Assembly (NCBI RefSeq): GCF_011386835.1 | Contig: NC_088798.1 | Coordinates: 4,402,001 to 4,466,000 of the forward strand | Direction: 5' to 3' | DNA: 64,000 nucleotides | Origin: Chrysemys picta bellii | Lineage: Eukaryota; Chordata; Testudines; Emydidae | Shown: positions 34,776-45,840 of the stretch, piece after piece | How the letters are laid out: the number at the start of each line of letters is the position of its first letter | Numbering within the stretch: position 1 is the first letter of the stretch | The notes under the pieces: model-generated | Databases searched by the model: none | Seen by the model: only the letters and a program-made list of their open reading frames with translations | Told to the model about the DNA's origin: nothing | Program-made: the position numbers and the translations under genes

Positions 34776-36826
34776 CCTCAGTAGATAGATGCTCTCTCTT
34801 TTTTTTTTTAAATGTATTTCCCTTCCCTTCCTCCCCTGCCAAAAAAAAAATCAAGTTCCCAAAAGAAAGGATATGAAACATCAAGAATATAGTCCAATAC
34901 TCAAAGAGGCATGATATTCATTATGGTCAAACATCTATCTCTGTCTCATGGTGTTCTACCTGGGGATTTCTGAGCCCTAAGACCAGTATGTGGTTAACCT
35001 TACTTATAATTCTGTACAAAAAACTACATACACAAAAAGTTAAAGATGCAAGATTAAGCAATCAAAAGTCAGGAAATGCAATAAGTAAGGCTGTATAGCA
35101 TACACAACCTTAACTCTGCCCTCTTCTGCACATGCCTTACATTATAGTCTTTAATGACACAAATGATCACTTACCATTGCTCAATACCATATCTACATCC
35201 TTAGATACTTGTAATATTTTAAAAATCCTTGTATACATTATTCTGCTAACCCTTTAATGGTCATACTGGTCGAGTCTTAGTGACAGGTTCTGATCTCAGT
35301 GACAGCGGTATATAACTCACTGCTTCAGAGGAGTTAGCCTGGATTTACACCAGTGTTAGAATGAGAACAGAATCAGACCGATGCACTGTTTATGATATAT
35401 TCTCTTCTCTCTAAGGTATGGAACGGTCAAAGGAGACTAACAGTGTCAGCGTTGGGTATCTGTTGCCCAAATCTCATGTGTTGTTAACACCCAAGTACTT
35501 TAGCTTTTCTTTTCAACAAGATTCACAGCCTTTGTGAGGTGCATAACAGGGGCTAAGACAGTTAACTCCAGAGGTAACTTAGCTGCAAACTTAGGTGGCC
35601 TATATATCACAGTCAATTTTTACTGTTATTCTGTGTTGAATAATTGATACACACTATGCTGTGTACATACCGTTTACTGTGTACTTTTCAGCTAAATGAT
35701 TCTCCTTGGGTTCCTCTGGCATCCACAAAGCAGTGTGGTGTAGTACAACTGTTATACGTATAGACTGAATGGGAGGATAGGATAGTATATTACAATTTTT
35801 TGAGACAGGTAGTGGTCATGTCCTTGAAAAGTGTATTTTGGCATATTACCCACAAGGGGCCAGAGTGAAATCTGCATGTGCAATCCCATTTTGGGCATTT
35901 CCTGACTGTGTAATTAAGATTCTCTGAGTGCCGTTTTTGAATGGAATTTCCCAATGTCTTTTGTGTACATAAAAAAAAAATGGAAATAATTGAAAGATGT
36001 AGTTTCACTCTCTAGCTGCTCACCAGTTCCCTGGCTTGTAAAACTTTGGCAATGATGTGTGTAAATCCCACAATCTAGAATAATACGGCGATAAACCACT
36101 GAAATGTCCTGCACTGTGCACTTAGTACAGCGGGCCTGGAGGAGAGAGGCCTTCTTCTGTACACCGAGAGAAATGCAGCATCCACTCCCCTCCCCAAAGA
36201 TGCATCAGAGTGGGAGTCCCTCTTGCAAACCTCACAAGCATGGAGCATCCCTCCGTAACCCGGGTCCTTTCATTGCATTTTACACTATGCACACGCATTC
36301 AGGCGCAAAGCAGCCCCCTTCGCGTCACACTTTCAGAGCTTGGTGAATGCTGTGCTAAATGTAACGCACGTGATTTTCAGAGGGTCATAACTTGGTCAGA
36401 TCAAAACCAAACGTCGATGGCACATTTGAAGGCACCTCGCCTCAACTGTCAATCCTGAGCCATTTGGGCTGCAGAGCTGTTCATAAAAGGCAAGATTTTT
36501 TTTTTTTTTATAATAGGAAATTTCCACTCTCCTCTTCAATCAAAAAACTTCAGAACCATTTTTGCTCAGGGACAAAAGCCTGGATCATTTCAGTTCCAAA
36601 GGAGAAAACATTAGAGAGTTACAGTGACTGAAAACAGCAGGTAAAACAGAAACCATTATGTCACCATTATACAGTGGCTGCTTTCATGTATACTGTAATC
36701 ATACACACTGCAATACATGGGCACAACAGGCTGGGTTGAAGGGCCAGGTTGGAATTTCCAACTTTTAATGCATGGGGAGTATGTTCTGGTTTGTCTGATT
36801 CCGTATCAGTCAGTGTCCGACACCAA
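34776..36826. other. Intergenic stretch with one repeat copy
   Basis: 35020-35140 ('AAGTCAGGAAATGC' ... 'ACAACCTTAACTCTGCCC') is a third copy of the arm of the foldback repeat at 24572-24840. At 36375-36445, 'GGTCATAACTTGGTCAGATC' looks like part of an unassigned dispersed repeat. No gene seen. Confidence 0.5.
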
Positions 36827-36834
36827 TCTAGCAA

Positions 36835-37107
36835 CAGGGGCGGCTCCAGGCACCAGCGCACCAAGCGCGTGCCTGGGGCGGCAAGCCGCGGGGGGTGGCC
36901 TGCTGGGTGCCGTGAGGGCGGCAGTCAGACTGCCATCGGCTACATGCCTGCGGGAGGTCCGCCGGTCCCGCGGTTTCGGCGGCAATTCGGCGGCGGGTAC
37001 GCCGAAGGCGTGGGACCGGCGGACCTCCCGCAGGCATGCCGCCAAAAGCCGCCAAAAGCCGCCTGACTGCCATGCTTGGGGCGGCAAAATACATAGAGCC
37101 GGCCCTG
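36835..37107. mobile_element. GC-rich hAT MITE, 273 bp, perfect 8-bp duplication
   Basis: The ends are CAGGGGCGGCTCCAGGCACC and GGCAAAATACATAGAGCCGGCCCTG as imperfect inverted repeats. The flanking octamer TCTAGCAA is identical at 36827-36834 and 37108-37115. A second, internal inverted repeat of about 30 bp (ATGCCTGCGGGAGGTCCGCC near 36942, mirrored near 37016-37036) makes the interior palindromic. The overlapping open frames of 80-131 aa on both strands are by-products. Same family as 57435-57670. Confidence 0.93.
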
Positions 37108-37115
37108 TCTAGCAA

Positions 37116-37249
37116 GGCACTTAAGCACATGTCCAACTTTAAACAAGCGAGTTTCCCCATTGACTTCAATGACACTACTCATTAAAATTAGGCATGTGCT
37201 TGAATATCTTTCTGAATTGGGGCCAAAGCCCTTTTTGCTACCAATGTAG
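37116..37249. repeat. Dispersed 'TTGACTTCAATG' motif repeat
   Basis: Contains 'AAGCACATGTCCAACTTTAA', 'CCCATTGACTTCAATGAC' and 'GGCATGTGCTTGAATATC'. The first and third are roughly complementary, so this is a small semi-palindromic unit related to the copies near 19760 and 57405. Confidence 0.5.
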
Positions 37250-37455
37250 GCCTTGCTGACACAAAAGTTGTACTGAATTAACTAGATCGATTTAGTTAAA
37301 TCAATGCAACCGCATTGTGTGGACACACTTAAATCAGTGCCTTATATCAAGAAGGAATTGACTTCCGCTAAATCAATATAAGACATCCTGAAACCAATTT
37401 AAAAGGGTCCACACAAAAGGGTTTGCACTAGTTTAACTAAATCCGTGTCTCAACT
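37250..37455. mobile_element. Degraded MITE-like repeat
   Basis: Begins GGCCTTGCTGACACAAAAG, a worn form of the 'GGCCTTGTCTACAC' end. The interior 'TTTAGTTAAATCAATGCAAC' and 'GTTTAACTAAATCCGTGTC' are partly complementary. No flanking duplication is visible. Confidence 0.45.
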
Positions 37456-37612
37456 TTTACCAGCAAAATTTCGGTTTCTGGTTTTCATCCGAAAACCAGA
37501 AAATTTGGCCAAAATGAAATTTGTGTGTGAAAAGTTTCCTTTTGAATGAAACCCCCCCTTTTTTTTGTCCAAAAAATGTTTCAGTGAAAAACTTTGACCA
37601 GCTCTGTGTATA
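37456..37612. repeat. AAAATTT-rich dispersed repeat fragment
   Basis: Simple-looking alternation of 'GAAAATTT', 'TTTCGGTTTCTGG', 'CCGAAAACCAGAAAATTTGG' and 'CAGTGAAAAACTTTGACCAG'. The first part folds back on itself (37467-37505). It resembles a turtle dispersed repeat I cannot name. Confidence 0.45.
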
Positions 37613-38012
37613 ATAACAGAAAGGCAAATTGTTCTCCAGCCCAGGTGTTCTAGAAGCGAGAGGGGCAGCTGTAGCGCTGTCGGTTTCAAACAAAAATAAA
37701 TAAATGAATAAAAAGGAGCCTGTCAGACAATTTTGAACGTTAGATTGAAAGGCCTGGATAGACATGCCATTTAGGTTTAAACTTAAGAGATCAATAGTGG
37801 TGGGGAAAAGAGCTGAGATACATGCTTGAATCTCCATCTTACGTTAGGAAGAGAAAAGCTTGATGCCAACGGGCCAAATTAATCACCCGTGTGACTCCAC
37901 TGATTTTGACAAGGTTAAGTCAGTTATGAATTTGGCCAACAGAGTTTAGTCAGCAGTGTGTTCTGATATGACAAGATGACATATTTGAAAGAGATTTGTG
38001 ACCTCAACTTCA

Positions 38013-38013
<1 letters not shown>

Positions 38014-38060
<47 letters not shown>
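38014..38060. repeat. (CA)n microsatellite
   Basis: About 23 uninterrupted CA units followed by ATACACGCGCG, a Z-DNA-prone tract. The CVCVCV frame on the minus strand is this repeat. Confidence 0.97.
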
Positions 38061-38067
<7 letters not shown>

Positions 38068-38507
38068 CGCGACAACCTCAGAACGGAAGCTCTTTTACTC
38101 AGGGTAAAAGTCACAGCAAAATGTGAAATTAAATTATTTTGTATGGGACCAAGCAACGGTATTTTGTAATCCTGTTGACGGCAAATCTCTGCTCCCTGAG
38201 CGCTAGTCATGGGATCCGACAGAACAATGATTACGACGACTACAGCCTTCAGAATACAACTCACACAATGTTTGCAGCTAGTTTTTGAAAAATACTGAAA
38301 AGTGCAGCCACCAAAACTAAGGCAAACTTCAGCCCTTAGGGCTTATCTACATGGGGAAAAAGCCCGCAGTAGCTGGTGTGCGCTAGGTACTCCACACAAA
38401 CTCCCAACACGGACACTCTTACTGTGCACTGAGAACCTGGCTTAATGCACTCTGGAAGTGTACTAATCTTAACCTCTGAGTGACGTAGTTTTACTGACCA
38501 CAGCCCC

Positions 38508-38681
38508 TTGTGTAGACAGCGCTGTGTCGGCTGGAGAGCTTCTCCTGTCGGCATAGCTACCGCCTCTCACAGAGGTGGAGTTATTAAACTGACAGGAGAA
38601 CTCTCTCCCATCGGCTTAGAGCGTCTTCACCAGAAACTCTACCATGGTGCACCTTTACCGATACAAGTTTCTAGTGTAGAC
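38508..38681. mobile_element. Inner MITE copy related to 12821-13072
   Basis: Starts CCTTGTGTAGACAGCGCTGTG and ends TTCTAGTGTAGAC. The middle 'GGAGAGCTTCTCCTGTCGGC' and 'GCTACCGCCTCTCA' parallels the copy at 12890-13070. Its right end is the insertion site of the next element. Confidence 0.65.
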
Positions 38682-39396
38682 CTAAGATCCCTGTAAGCTG
38701 TGCAGCCATGTGGCCGCGCAGCAGCCTATTTACTGCTGCGCAGGTGCTCAGGGAACCCTCCCGGCTGCCCGAACAGCGGAGGGGCAGCCTACAGCCCCGT
38801 CTGGACCTGCCGCGGTGGCCGGGGAGGGGTGGCCCGAACGGAGCCCTGGCCAGACCTGCTGCGGTGGCTGGAGGAGGGGCGGCCGAAACCCAGTCCTGTC
38901 CCGGACCTGCCACGGCCAAGGGAGGGGCGCCTATGCCACGACCCCAACCAAGGCCCAGCCCAGACCTGCCACGGCCAAGGGAGGGGCGCCTATCCTGCGG
39001 CCCCCAACCCAGCTCCGGCCTGGACCTGCCACAGTTGGGGGAGGGGCACTTCTTTCCCCCCCCAGCCCAGGTGCTGCGCCCTGGAGCACCCTCCTGCACC
39101 CCAAATCCTCATCCTCAGCCCCACCCCGGAACCTGCACTCCCAGCCGGAGCCCTCACCCCCTGCACTCCAACCCTTTGCCCCAGCCCTGAGCCCCCTGCC
39201 ACACTCCGAATCCCTTGGCCCCACCCCCACCAGTGTTCCCTCTAATTTTCCCCACTCATGTGCAGAATGAATTTTGTTATGTGCACCAATATACAGGGGA
39301 TGTGTCACACAGGGTCATGTCACACATTACCTCCATATTGGTGCACATAACAAAATTCATTCCGCACATGTGTGGGAAAAATTAGAGGGAACACTG
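38682..39396. mobile_element. hAT-like composite element, 715 bp, GC-rich with internal VNTR
   Basis: Flanked by the perfect octamer GTGTAGAC (38674-38681 and 39397-39404). The left end, ATCCCTGTAAGCTG, is a worn match to the right end 'CAGTGTTCCCTCTAATTTT'. The last 166 bp (39231-39396) form an almost complete palindrome with ends CAGTGTTCCCTCTAA and TTAGAGGGAACACTG. The shared sequence extends to GTGTAGACCTAA, so the exact left boundary is uncertain by four bases. Confidence 0.65.
38804..39055 (+). repeat. GC-rich minisatellite, five units of 49-60 bp
   Basis: GACCTGCC(G/A)CGG followed by a GGGAGGGGCG block starts at 38804, 38853, 38904, 38963 and 39023. It keeps three plus-strand frames of 160-186 aa and minus-strand frames of 125-142 aa open together. 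They are Pro/Arg/Gly-rich with no recognisable domain. Confidence 0.9.
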
Positions 39397-39520
39397 GTGT
39401 AGACCTAACCCACCCTTAGTGCGCGGTAAGAGCATCCACATGGGGAGTTAGTGTGGAGTCGCTAGTGTGCTTTACTAACTTTCCCATGTAGACAAACCAT
39501 TAGGTTCACCTTATGTCTCT

Positions 39521-40108
39521 AAGAACATAAGAATGACTGTACTGGGTCAGACCAAAGGTCCATCTAGCCCAGTATCCTGTCTACTGACAGTGGCCAATGC
39601 CAGGTGCCCCAGAGGGAGTGAAGCCAATAGGCAATGATCAAGTGATCTCTCTCCTGCCATCCATCTCCTCCCTCTGACAAACAGAGGCTAGGGACACCCT
39701 TCCTTACCCATCCTGGCTAATATCCATTAACGGACTTAACCACCATGAATTTATCCAGTTCTCTTTGAAACGTTGTTATAGTCGTAGCCTTCACAACCTC
39801 CTCAGGTAAGGAGTTCCACAAGTTGACTGTGCATTGTGTGAAGAAGAACTTCCTTTTATTTGTTTTAAACCTGCTGCCCATTAATTTCATTTGGCAGCCC
39901 CTAGTTCTTGTATTATGGGAACAAGTAAATAACTTTTCCTTATTTACTTTCTCTACATCACTCATGATTTTATAGACCTCTATCATATCCCCCCTTAGTC
40001 TCCTCTTTTCCAAGCTGAAAAGTCCTAGCCTCTTTAATCTCTCCTCATATGGGACCCTCTCCAAACCCCTAATCATTTTAATTGCCCTTCTCTGAACCTT
40101 TTCTAATG
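39521..40108 (-). mobile_element. CR1 LINE 3' fragment with ORF2 C-terminal remnant
   Basis: The minus-strand frame contains '[20 protein letters not shown]', '[20 protein letters not shown]' and '[13 protein letters not shown]'. It lacks the catalytic reverse transcriptase core. The plus strand starts 'ACATAAGAATGACTGTACTGG', the CR1 3' end. Upstream coding sequence breaks off at about 40108. Confidence 0.92.
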
Positions 40109-41329
40109 CCACCTCTCTTGGGTGTCCCTTGCTCACTTCCTGTGCACAACTCTCCTTCACGTGAAGGGGTGTTCTGTCCCCAGAACAAGTGCACCATATC
40201 CATGGGACTTTGCACATTCTTGCTGATATGTATGTGTGTGGTGAACCCCCTCTCCTCCCAAAATGGTTAATGAGCTCCCAGACTCTGCTAGGCGATCTTG
40301 CCCTCAGGAGTTTGTTCTGATGGGAGAATAATGCGTCTGTCTTGAGTTCATTCTGTTGGCTGTGTTATCATTCAGTATCCTGCTAGGGGAGTCTGGATTC
40401 AGACTGAGCTGAATCTCTCCTGAGTGCATAGCTGAAGTTCTCGCTCAGTAAAAAGCAGTTGTTGGTTCTTCCCAGTTTGTTTCCAGACTCTTCAGTACAG
40501 TTATTCCAAACACATCATATTCTCCACTCAACAAGTCCATGTAACCTTCACATTGTTGCCAGCTCTTATGATTTCATGGCAAGTCTCGTGCTATTTGATA
40601 TTTTTCTTTAAACTCCACCTCCCAGAGTCATGGGATTATATACAAATCTCAGCTTTCATACATTTTTTTTAAGAAGTAAGTTTCTAGCTTTTGTAGTTGT
40701 GGAGAAAAGCTTGAAACGATCACCCCAAGGCCCCATACTGGAAGGCAAACGAAAAGAACCAATCAATGATTCTTTTTCAAAATCTCACGATCTTTAAGTA
40801 AATCTCGTGATTTCTGAATATTTGGGGTTAGCGATATTGTCTTCTTTAGTATTAAGGGTGAAATTCACCTCACCCCATCTACTGGGCAAGCACAGAACCT
40901 ATGGATCACTTCAGCACTCTGAAGAGGGGTACATAGGTTTGATGCTGGATCGCTGAATTTCATCGTAAAGTGCATTCATCAAGGGGCGAAGAAAATGCCC
41001 CTCGATGGAGCATGCGGTTAACTACAGCTGTGCTCCACTTCCTGGGAAAGACAGCCATGGCCCTGCCCCATTTTGGAAACTACTTGCATTGCTGGGTCAA
41101 GGATCGTGGTTGGGATTGGGTCCAGCACAGGCATGCACCCAGCTATGATCTGGCCCTATATTTTAAAGTCAACGATGATGGTGATGGATTCCTTTTAAAA
41201 ACACATATCAGCTGGTGTAAATTGGCATTGACCGGAGCTAATCTGATTTACTCCAGCAGCGGATCTGGGCCGTACCATCAACTGCACAGCGACGACACTG
41301 CATACAGTGGTTGCCGCTAACATCTTGAC
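40109..41329. other. Intergenic stretch, possibly containing a degraded LTR
   Basis: 40230-40530 ends 'CTCAGTAAAAAGCAGTTGTTGG' then 'TTTCCAGACTCTTCAG', which looks like the end of an LTR (polyadenylation-like signal followed by a GT-rich stretch). I found no flanking duplication or matching start, so this is only a suspicion. No gene in the rest. Confidence 0.3.
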
Positions 41330-41662
41330 CAGTGTTTCTCAAACTGGGGTCGCCGCTTGTGCAGGGAAAGCCCCGGGCGGGCTGGGCCGGTTTGTTTACC
41401 TGCCCGGTCCGCAGGTCCGGCCGATCGCAGCTCCCAGTGGCCGCGGTTCACTGCTCCGGGCCAATGGGAGCTGCTGGAAGCGGCGCGGGCCGAAGGACAT
41501 ACTGGCCGCTGCTTTCAGCAGCTCCCATTGGCCTGCAGCGGTGAACTGTGGCCAGTGGAAGCCGCGATCGGCCGGACCTGCGGACGGGGCAGCTAAACAA
41601 ACCGGCCCGGCCCGCCAGGGGCTTTCCCTACACAAGCAGCGACCCCAGTTTGAGAAACACTG
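41330..41662. mobile_element. Palindromic GC-rich hAT MITE, 333 bp, perfect 8-bp duplication
   Basis: The ends CAGTGTTTCTCAAACTGGGG and CCCCAGTTTGAGAAACACTG are exact inverted repeats, and complementarity continues inward (GCAGGGAAAGCCCC, CGGTTTGTTTA, GGTCCGGCCGATCG) through most of the element. ATCTTGAC is identical on both sides (41322-41329 and 41663-41670). A truncated relative lies at 49905-49975. Open frames of up to 118 aa here are artefacts. Confidence 0.95.
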
Positions 41663-41670
41663 ATCTTGAC

Positions 41671-44600
41671 AATGTTGCTTTTGTCTAATTGACCTGACAG
41701 CTGTATTTGCAGTTCTCATTTCGCTTCATCTGGCAAACTGCAGCAATCTCACCTTAAAGGGAATAATTTTCAGGGGCCACTGTAACGAGTTTAATGGCGA
41801 CTGCTGCATCTGACCCCAAATATTTTTCAAAGTCAACTGATATTTCACTGAGAAAGGGATCAGGGACAGATACATTTATAGGATCTCACAATCAGTAATC
41901 TAGGGCCTGAGCCCAAACCCACTGATGTTATGGGGAAGATAAAAGCCATAGAATATAATGTAAAAGAAGCCTGCCTGGACTCTGGTATGGCAGAGGGCAA
42001 AGGGTAAAGAACACCAGTCTGCAGGGAACGTGAGAGAGCACAGGGGGCATGGCAGACGCAGGAAGGATTTGATTGTTCCAGTAGGATACAGCTAGTTTTA
42101 TGCATCCAGTACTTCAAACGCTGTGCCCAAAACAAGTTACTCAGATTTACTGTAAACGGCAGCTGTGCCATCTATGGTTTTGCGGCTAACATACAAATAC
42201 TTGTCCTGTCTTAACAATGAGCCGAGTGAGTCATGCTGGCCCTGCTCCCAGCCTGTACGGGGGAGAATGAAGAAATGGGGCAACCAGGTTCCCTCACCCT
42301 CCTTGACCCATCTCTGAAGCCCCAGTAAAAGAACAAAAAAGTATTTTAATTAGCTGAGATTTGGCAAGCGACTTCTTTTATAAACACTGGCAGGGCGTGC
42401 AGGGTTAGTGGCTCATTTCAAATGTGAAAAGAAAAGATTGTGAAAGAGACGAAGGCTCCATTTGGAATGCGCACCATAATGAGAAAAAATAAAATAAATC
42501 CTGCCACAAAAATAGCCCTGCAGCTGTTTTATGCTCGTCGGTGTCGGTGCAGCAGGTCTGTGCTGAGCGCTGACTGGAATAAGCCTACGCCGGGGCAGTT
42601 TGGGAGACGCTCCGGCAGACCCGTTCGCTTCGCATTTCATTTCCAGCAGAGCCCCAGCTGCTCCAGATCTCCGCAGCCACAGATGTCAGAAACAGGCTGC
42701 GTGCCACACAAAGGAGCTGATCGCTGACCTTCCGAGTAACCGGGCTGCATGCTGCACAGATGTGCTGGGGCCCAAGGATGGGGTGGGGGTTATTCCCACT
42801 GCTGTGCAAGCAGCGTCGCCACTCTGCACCCGCTACCACACACTCACAGGTCCAGCAGCCTCTGCAAAGGTGGGTCCATGCAGAAGGGAGCCCATCGATC
42901 CCACCCACCTGGCAGGGATGCACGCAGGGAGCCCTGATGAAGCTTCAGTTGCATCTCACAAAGAGTCACCCCCTTCCTACATGAGTTCTGGAAATCGCCC
43001 CATTTTTAGGCCTGTGGGGATTGTGATGACCTCTAAAAATACCTGTTTCTTCTACCTCCTTCTCCTTTTAGTACCACACACAACCACTGACTCACTCCTT
43101 AAATGCCGAACGCTTAGGGTCAAATCAACCTTGCGCAGGTGCTCATGGCCTGCAAGGAACGTGTAGCTGCAGCGTTTGGGTGTCCCTAGGGTTTGGAGTG
43201 AGGAGGATTCCATTCCTCCCACCCCTATGGACACCCCCTGCATGACACCTAGCTGCGCAGGGCACCTGGATCTGGCCCCTGCAATGAAAGGCCCAAATTC
43301 TACCTTTATTTGCACATGCAAGGCTCCCATTGGGTAACTCCCCTACGCACCCCATGGTTGCATTTGGCATGAGGCATGAATGTAATTGAATTTCTGCAGA
43401 GAGGAACATAACTTAAAAAAGGACTGACCTCCCCAGGCCATTGAGGGAGGGAGAGGGCAGGACAAAGCACTATGGGAAGAGTGAGATGTATTTGCTACAG
43501 GGAGCATGGCAGGCATTAAACACAACGCTAAAGTGCATTAAACAATGTGTTTACGTATCTTGCTCTGAGAAAGGCGCTCCAGACGCAGCACTTAAGTGAC
43601 CGGGGATTTCCCCCTCCCCCTCCCTGCTAGCCTGCACATACCACGGCAACCTGTTTCGGAGTGAGTTTAGAGAATAGACATTGGACGTTGCTGTCGATAT
43701 TTTGTTTTTTTTCATGAGGAAGTTCCAATCAACTACATCTTCTCTGTAAGGGGCATTAAGGAAGGAGGCTCCTGGGAAATAAGGCAGATAATTAGAATCA
43801 GCGCTTTTAATGCACTGAGAAAGATACTTGCACTGATCAAATCGATACACCCTTCTAACTTGCCGAAGAGTATTTGCTGTGAAGAGATGGCACAGTGTGG
43901 GCCTTTCACATGGAGAGAGCACGTGCTTTGCATAGTGCCCAAGATCAAAGCAACAGAAACACAGAAATGGAAGGCGGAAAGGGCTGATCCTCATCCCTAC
44001 TGAAATGGCAGGAAACTGACATGGGGAACTGCACTGACCGTAGCCAAGTAATCACCTAAATCACAGCTCAGCGCTCCAGGGGAAGGTGAAAAACACCCTC
44101 TCCCAAAGGTCTCTGTTGATACGGACTGGGAGGTTGGGAGCTGGTTTTATAAATGTTGTAACCCTTCAAAGGCTGGGATTTTTCAGACTGCCTGCCAAAG
44201 GGAAGCACAAGCGGTGAGAAGAGGAGCACGTATCAATCAAAGACAGACCATGTTTGCTGAGGGTCAGCACTGGGCCAGAGCAAAAGGCATTAGTATCGAC
44301 GCTGATGGGATAATTAATAATACAACGTACATAATAACAGTTAATAAATCCTTCCATTTATGCATTAAGTGCAAAACTCAATTCAACCTTAACTATGGAG
44401 CTCCAACCAGGGCCTTCATACCTGCCTCCATACACAGCGACTTTCATCCAAAAGACCTAAACTCTACAGATGCTTAAGAGGTCAGGATCAAGTCCCCCCG
44501 GTCCCCTCGGTGCTGGAAGTGGTGCATGTTTAGCGGCAGCAGCAGTAATTTAGCTGTCAATGGTCTCAATGTGGGGACGGGGGCAGAGAAAGGCAAGGTT

Positions 44601-45523
44601 CCCTCTCCACCATCTCCAGTCCATTCACTGGCTCTAAACACGCAAAATCTCACATGCCTCAGGAATGTTGAGTTCTGTTCCTTCTCACCCTCTATGCCTC
44701 TCTCCCGTCAGCAGACGCATTTTTCTTCCTTCTCTGTGTGCTGAGCAATGAAGTCCCGACTCTGTTTTTACTTAGCTCAGGCAAGACTCCCCCTTTCTTG
44801 CCACCATCGAGACTGGCCGCTTGGATCCAGACAGGGCATTGCACGCTGGGACTTGGACTTGCAGGCCGCAGTTCTGTTTTATTAAAAGTGCACGCAGCCG
44901 CTCTGCTCCGATCTGTGCAAAACAGGACCAGCCCCGGGGGCCTGGCCAGTTGCCACATGGTTTGGTAAACCTTGGGAACCCCCTGCTCTGCTAGATGACC
45001 CAATTAGTCATCTTCCCAGAGATCATGGGAGAGGCCAAGGTCTTAGATAAGGGATTGATTGTACACTCACACAAGCAGCTCATCATAACGGAATCACAGT
45101 GCTGTAGATGTCCCTAACAGACACCAAATTCAAGAGCAGAGCAAGAAAGGGTTCCCAGGTGGTTTCTACTAGACAGGAAGGCTTCAAGGATTTTGTTCCC
45201 CACCTCCTTTTCAAAAGTTCATTGGAGATCTCTCCATTGGTTTTGGAGGGGATGGGGGGCTTGAACAGGTCAGTTTTAATGGCTAGAAGTCCTATAGATA
45301 CAATACAGGGATGTCTTGACTCTGGATCCAGCCGTCAAAAAGGTTCCAGAAGAGAAGACACAGGGATGGTTTAGTTACACAGTGTACCAACTCCCCTCTC
45401 TTCCATTTCCCCCCACCATCTAACGACAGCATATATCCCTGCCCTGTTTCTATGAGAAATTCTTGAAGAGACTAGGGTGCAGGATTGCTGGCGTTGGAGT
45501 GGCTAGCGTGCAGCCCGAGATGC
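41671..45523. other. Intergenic stretch with no recognised gene or repeat
   Basis: About 3.9 kb with few repeats. Several frames of 100-188 aa exist (for example 42600-43166 plus and 43551-43994 minus), but they overlap other frames on both strands. They have no recognisable domain and no clear exon structure, so I do not call them genes. This repeat-poor block could contain conserved non-coding DNA. Confidence 0.5.
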
Positions 45524-45531
45524 CGCTAGCC

Positions 45532-45832
45532 CAGGGGTTGGCAACCTTCAGAAGCGGTGCGCCGAGTCTTCATTGATTCACTCTGATTTAAGGTTTCGCG
45601 TGCCAGTCATACATTTTAACGTTTTTAGAAGGTCTCCGTCTATAAGGCTTTAATATATAACTAAACTATTGTTGTATGTCAAGTAAATAAGGTTTTTAAA
45701 ATGTTTAAGAAGCTTCATTTAAAATTAAATTAAAATGCAGAGCCCCCCCGGGGACTGGTGGCAGTGTGAGTGCCACTGAAAATCAGCTTGTGTGCTGCCT
45801 TTGGCACGCGTGCCATAGGTTGCCTATCCCTG
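45532..45832. mobile_element. hAT MITE, 301 bp, perfect 8-bp duplication
   Basis: The left end CAGGGGTTGGCAACCT and right end AGGTTGCCTATCCCTG are inverted repeats. CGCTAGCC is identical at 45524-45531 and 45833-45840. The AT-rich middle contains 'AATATATAACTAAACTATTG'. No coding capacity. Confidence 0.95.
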
Positions 45833-45840
45833 CGCTAGCC

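Larger units (their letters stand above)
38338..39503. mobile_element. Outer MITE of a three-level nest
   Basis: The left end GGGCTTATCTACATGGGG, preceded by TTA, pairs with the right end CCCATGTAGACAAACC, followed by ATTA, near 39482-39503. Inside are another MITE (38508-38681, same family as 12821-13072) and a 715-bp hAT-like composite (38682-39396). The outer element's right portion resumes at about 39405 with 'TTAGTGCGCGGTAAGAGC'. Confidence 0.65.

Noticed and set aside
36717..37182. Frames of 80-131 aa on both strands
   Set aside because: They are generated by the inverted-repeat GC-rich MITE at 36835-37107.
38700..39270. Plus-strand frames of 160, 181 and 186 aa as a proline-rich protein
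   Set aside because: Three frames are open at once because of a ~50-60 bp GC-rich minisatellite inside a transposon. No domain, no start context and no exon structure support a gene.
40230..40530. Second LTR
   Set aside because: The 3' part looks LTR-like, but no TG start, CA end or target duplication could be matched.
41307..41663. 118-aa frame and partners on the other strand
   Set aside because: Entirely inside a palindromic hAT element with a perfect target duplication; not a gene.
42600..43166. 188-aa plus-strand frame, the longest in the window
   Set aside because: It is overlapped by frames of 112 aa (minus) and 74 and 62 aa (plus), has no recognisable domain, and its composition looks random. 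Not enough to call a gene.
43551..43994. 147-aa minus-strand frame
   Set aside because: No similarity to any family I know, no splice or promoter context. Most likely chance.
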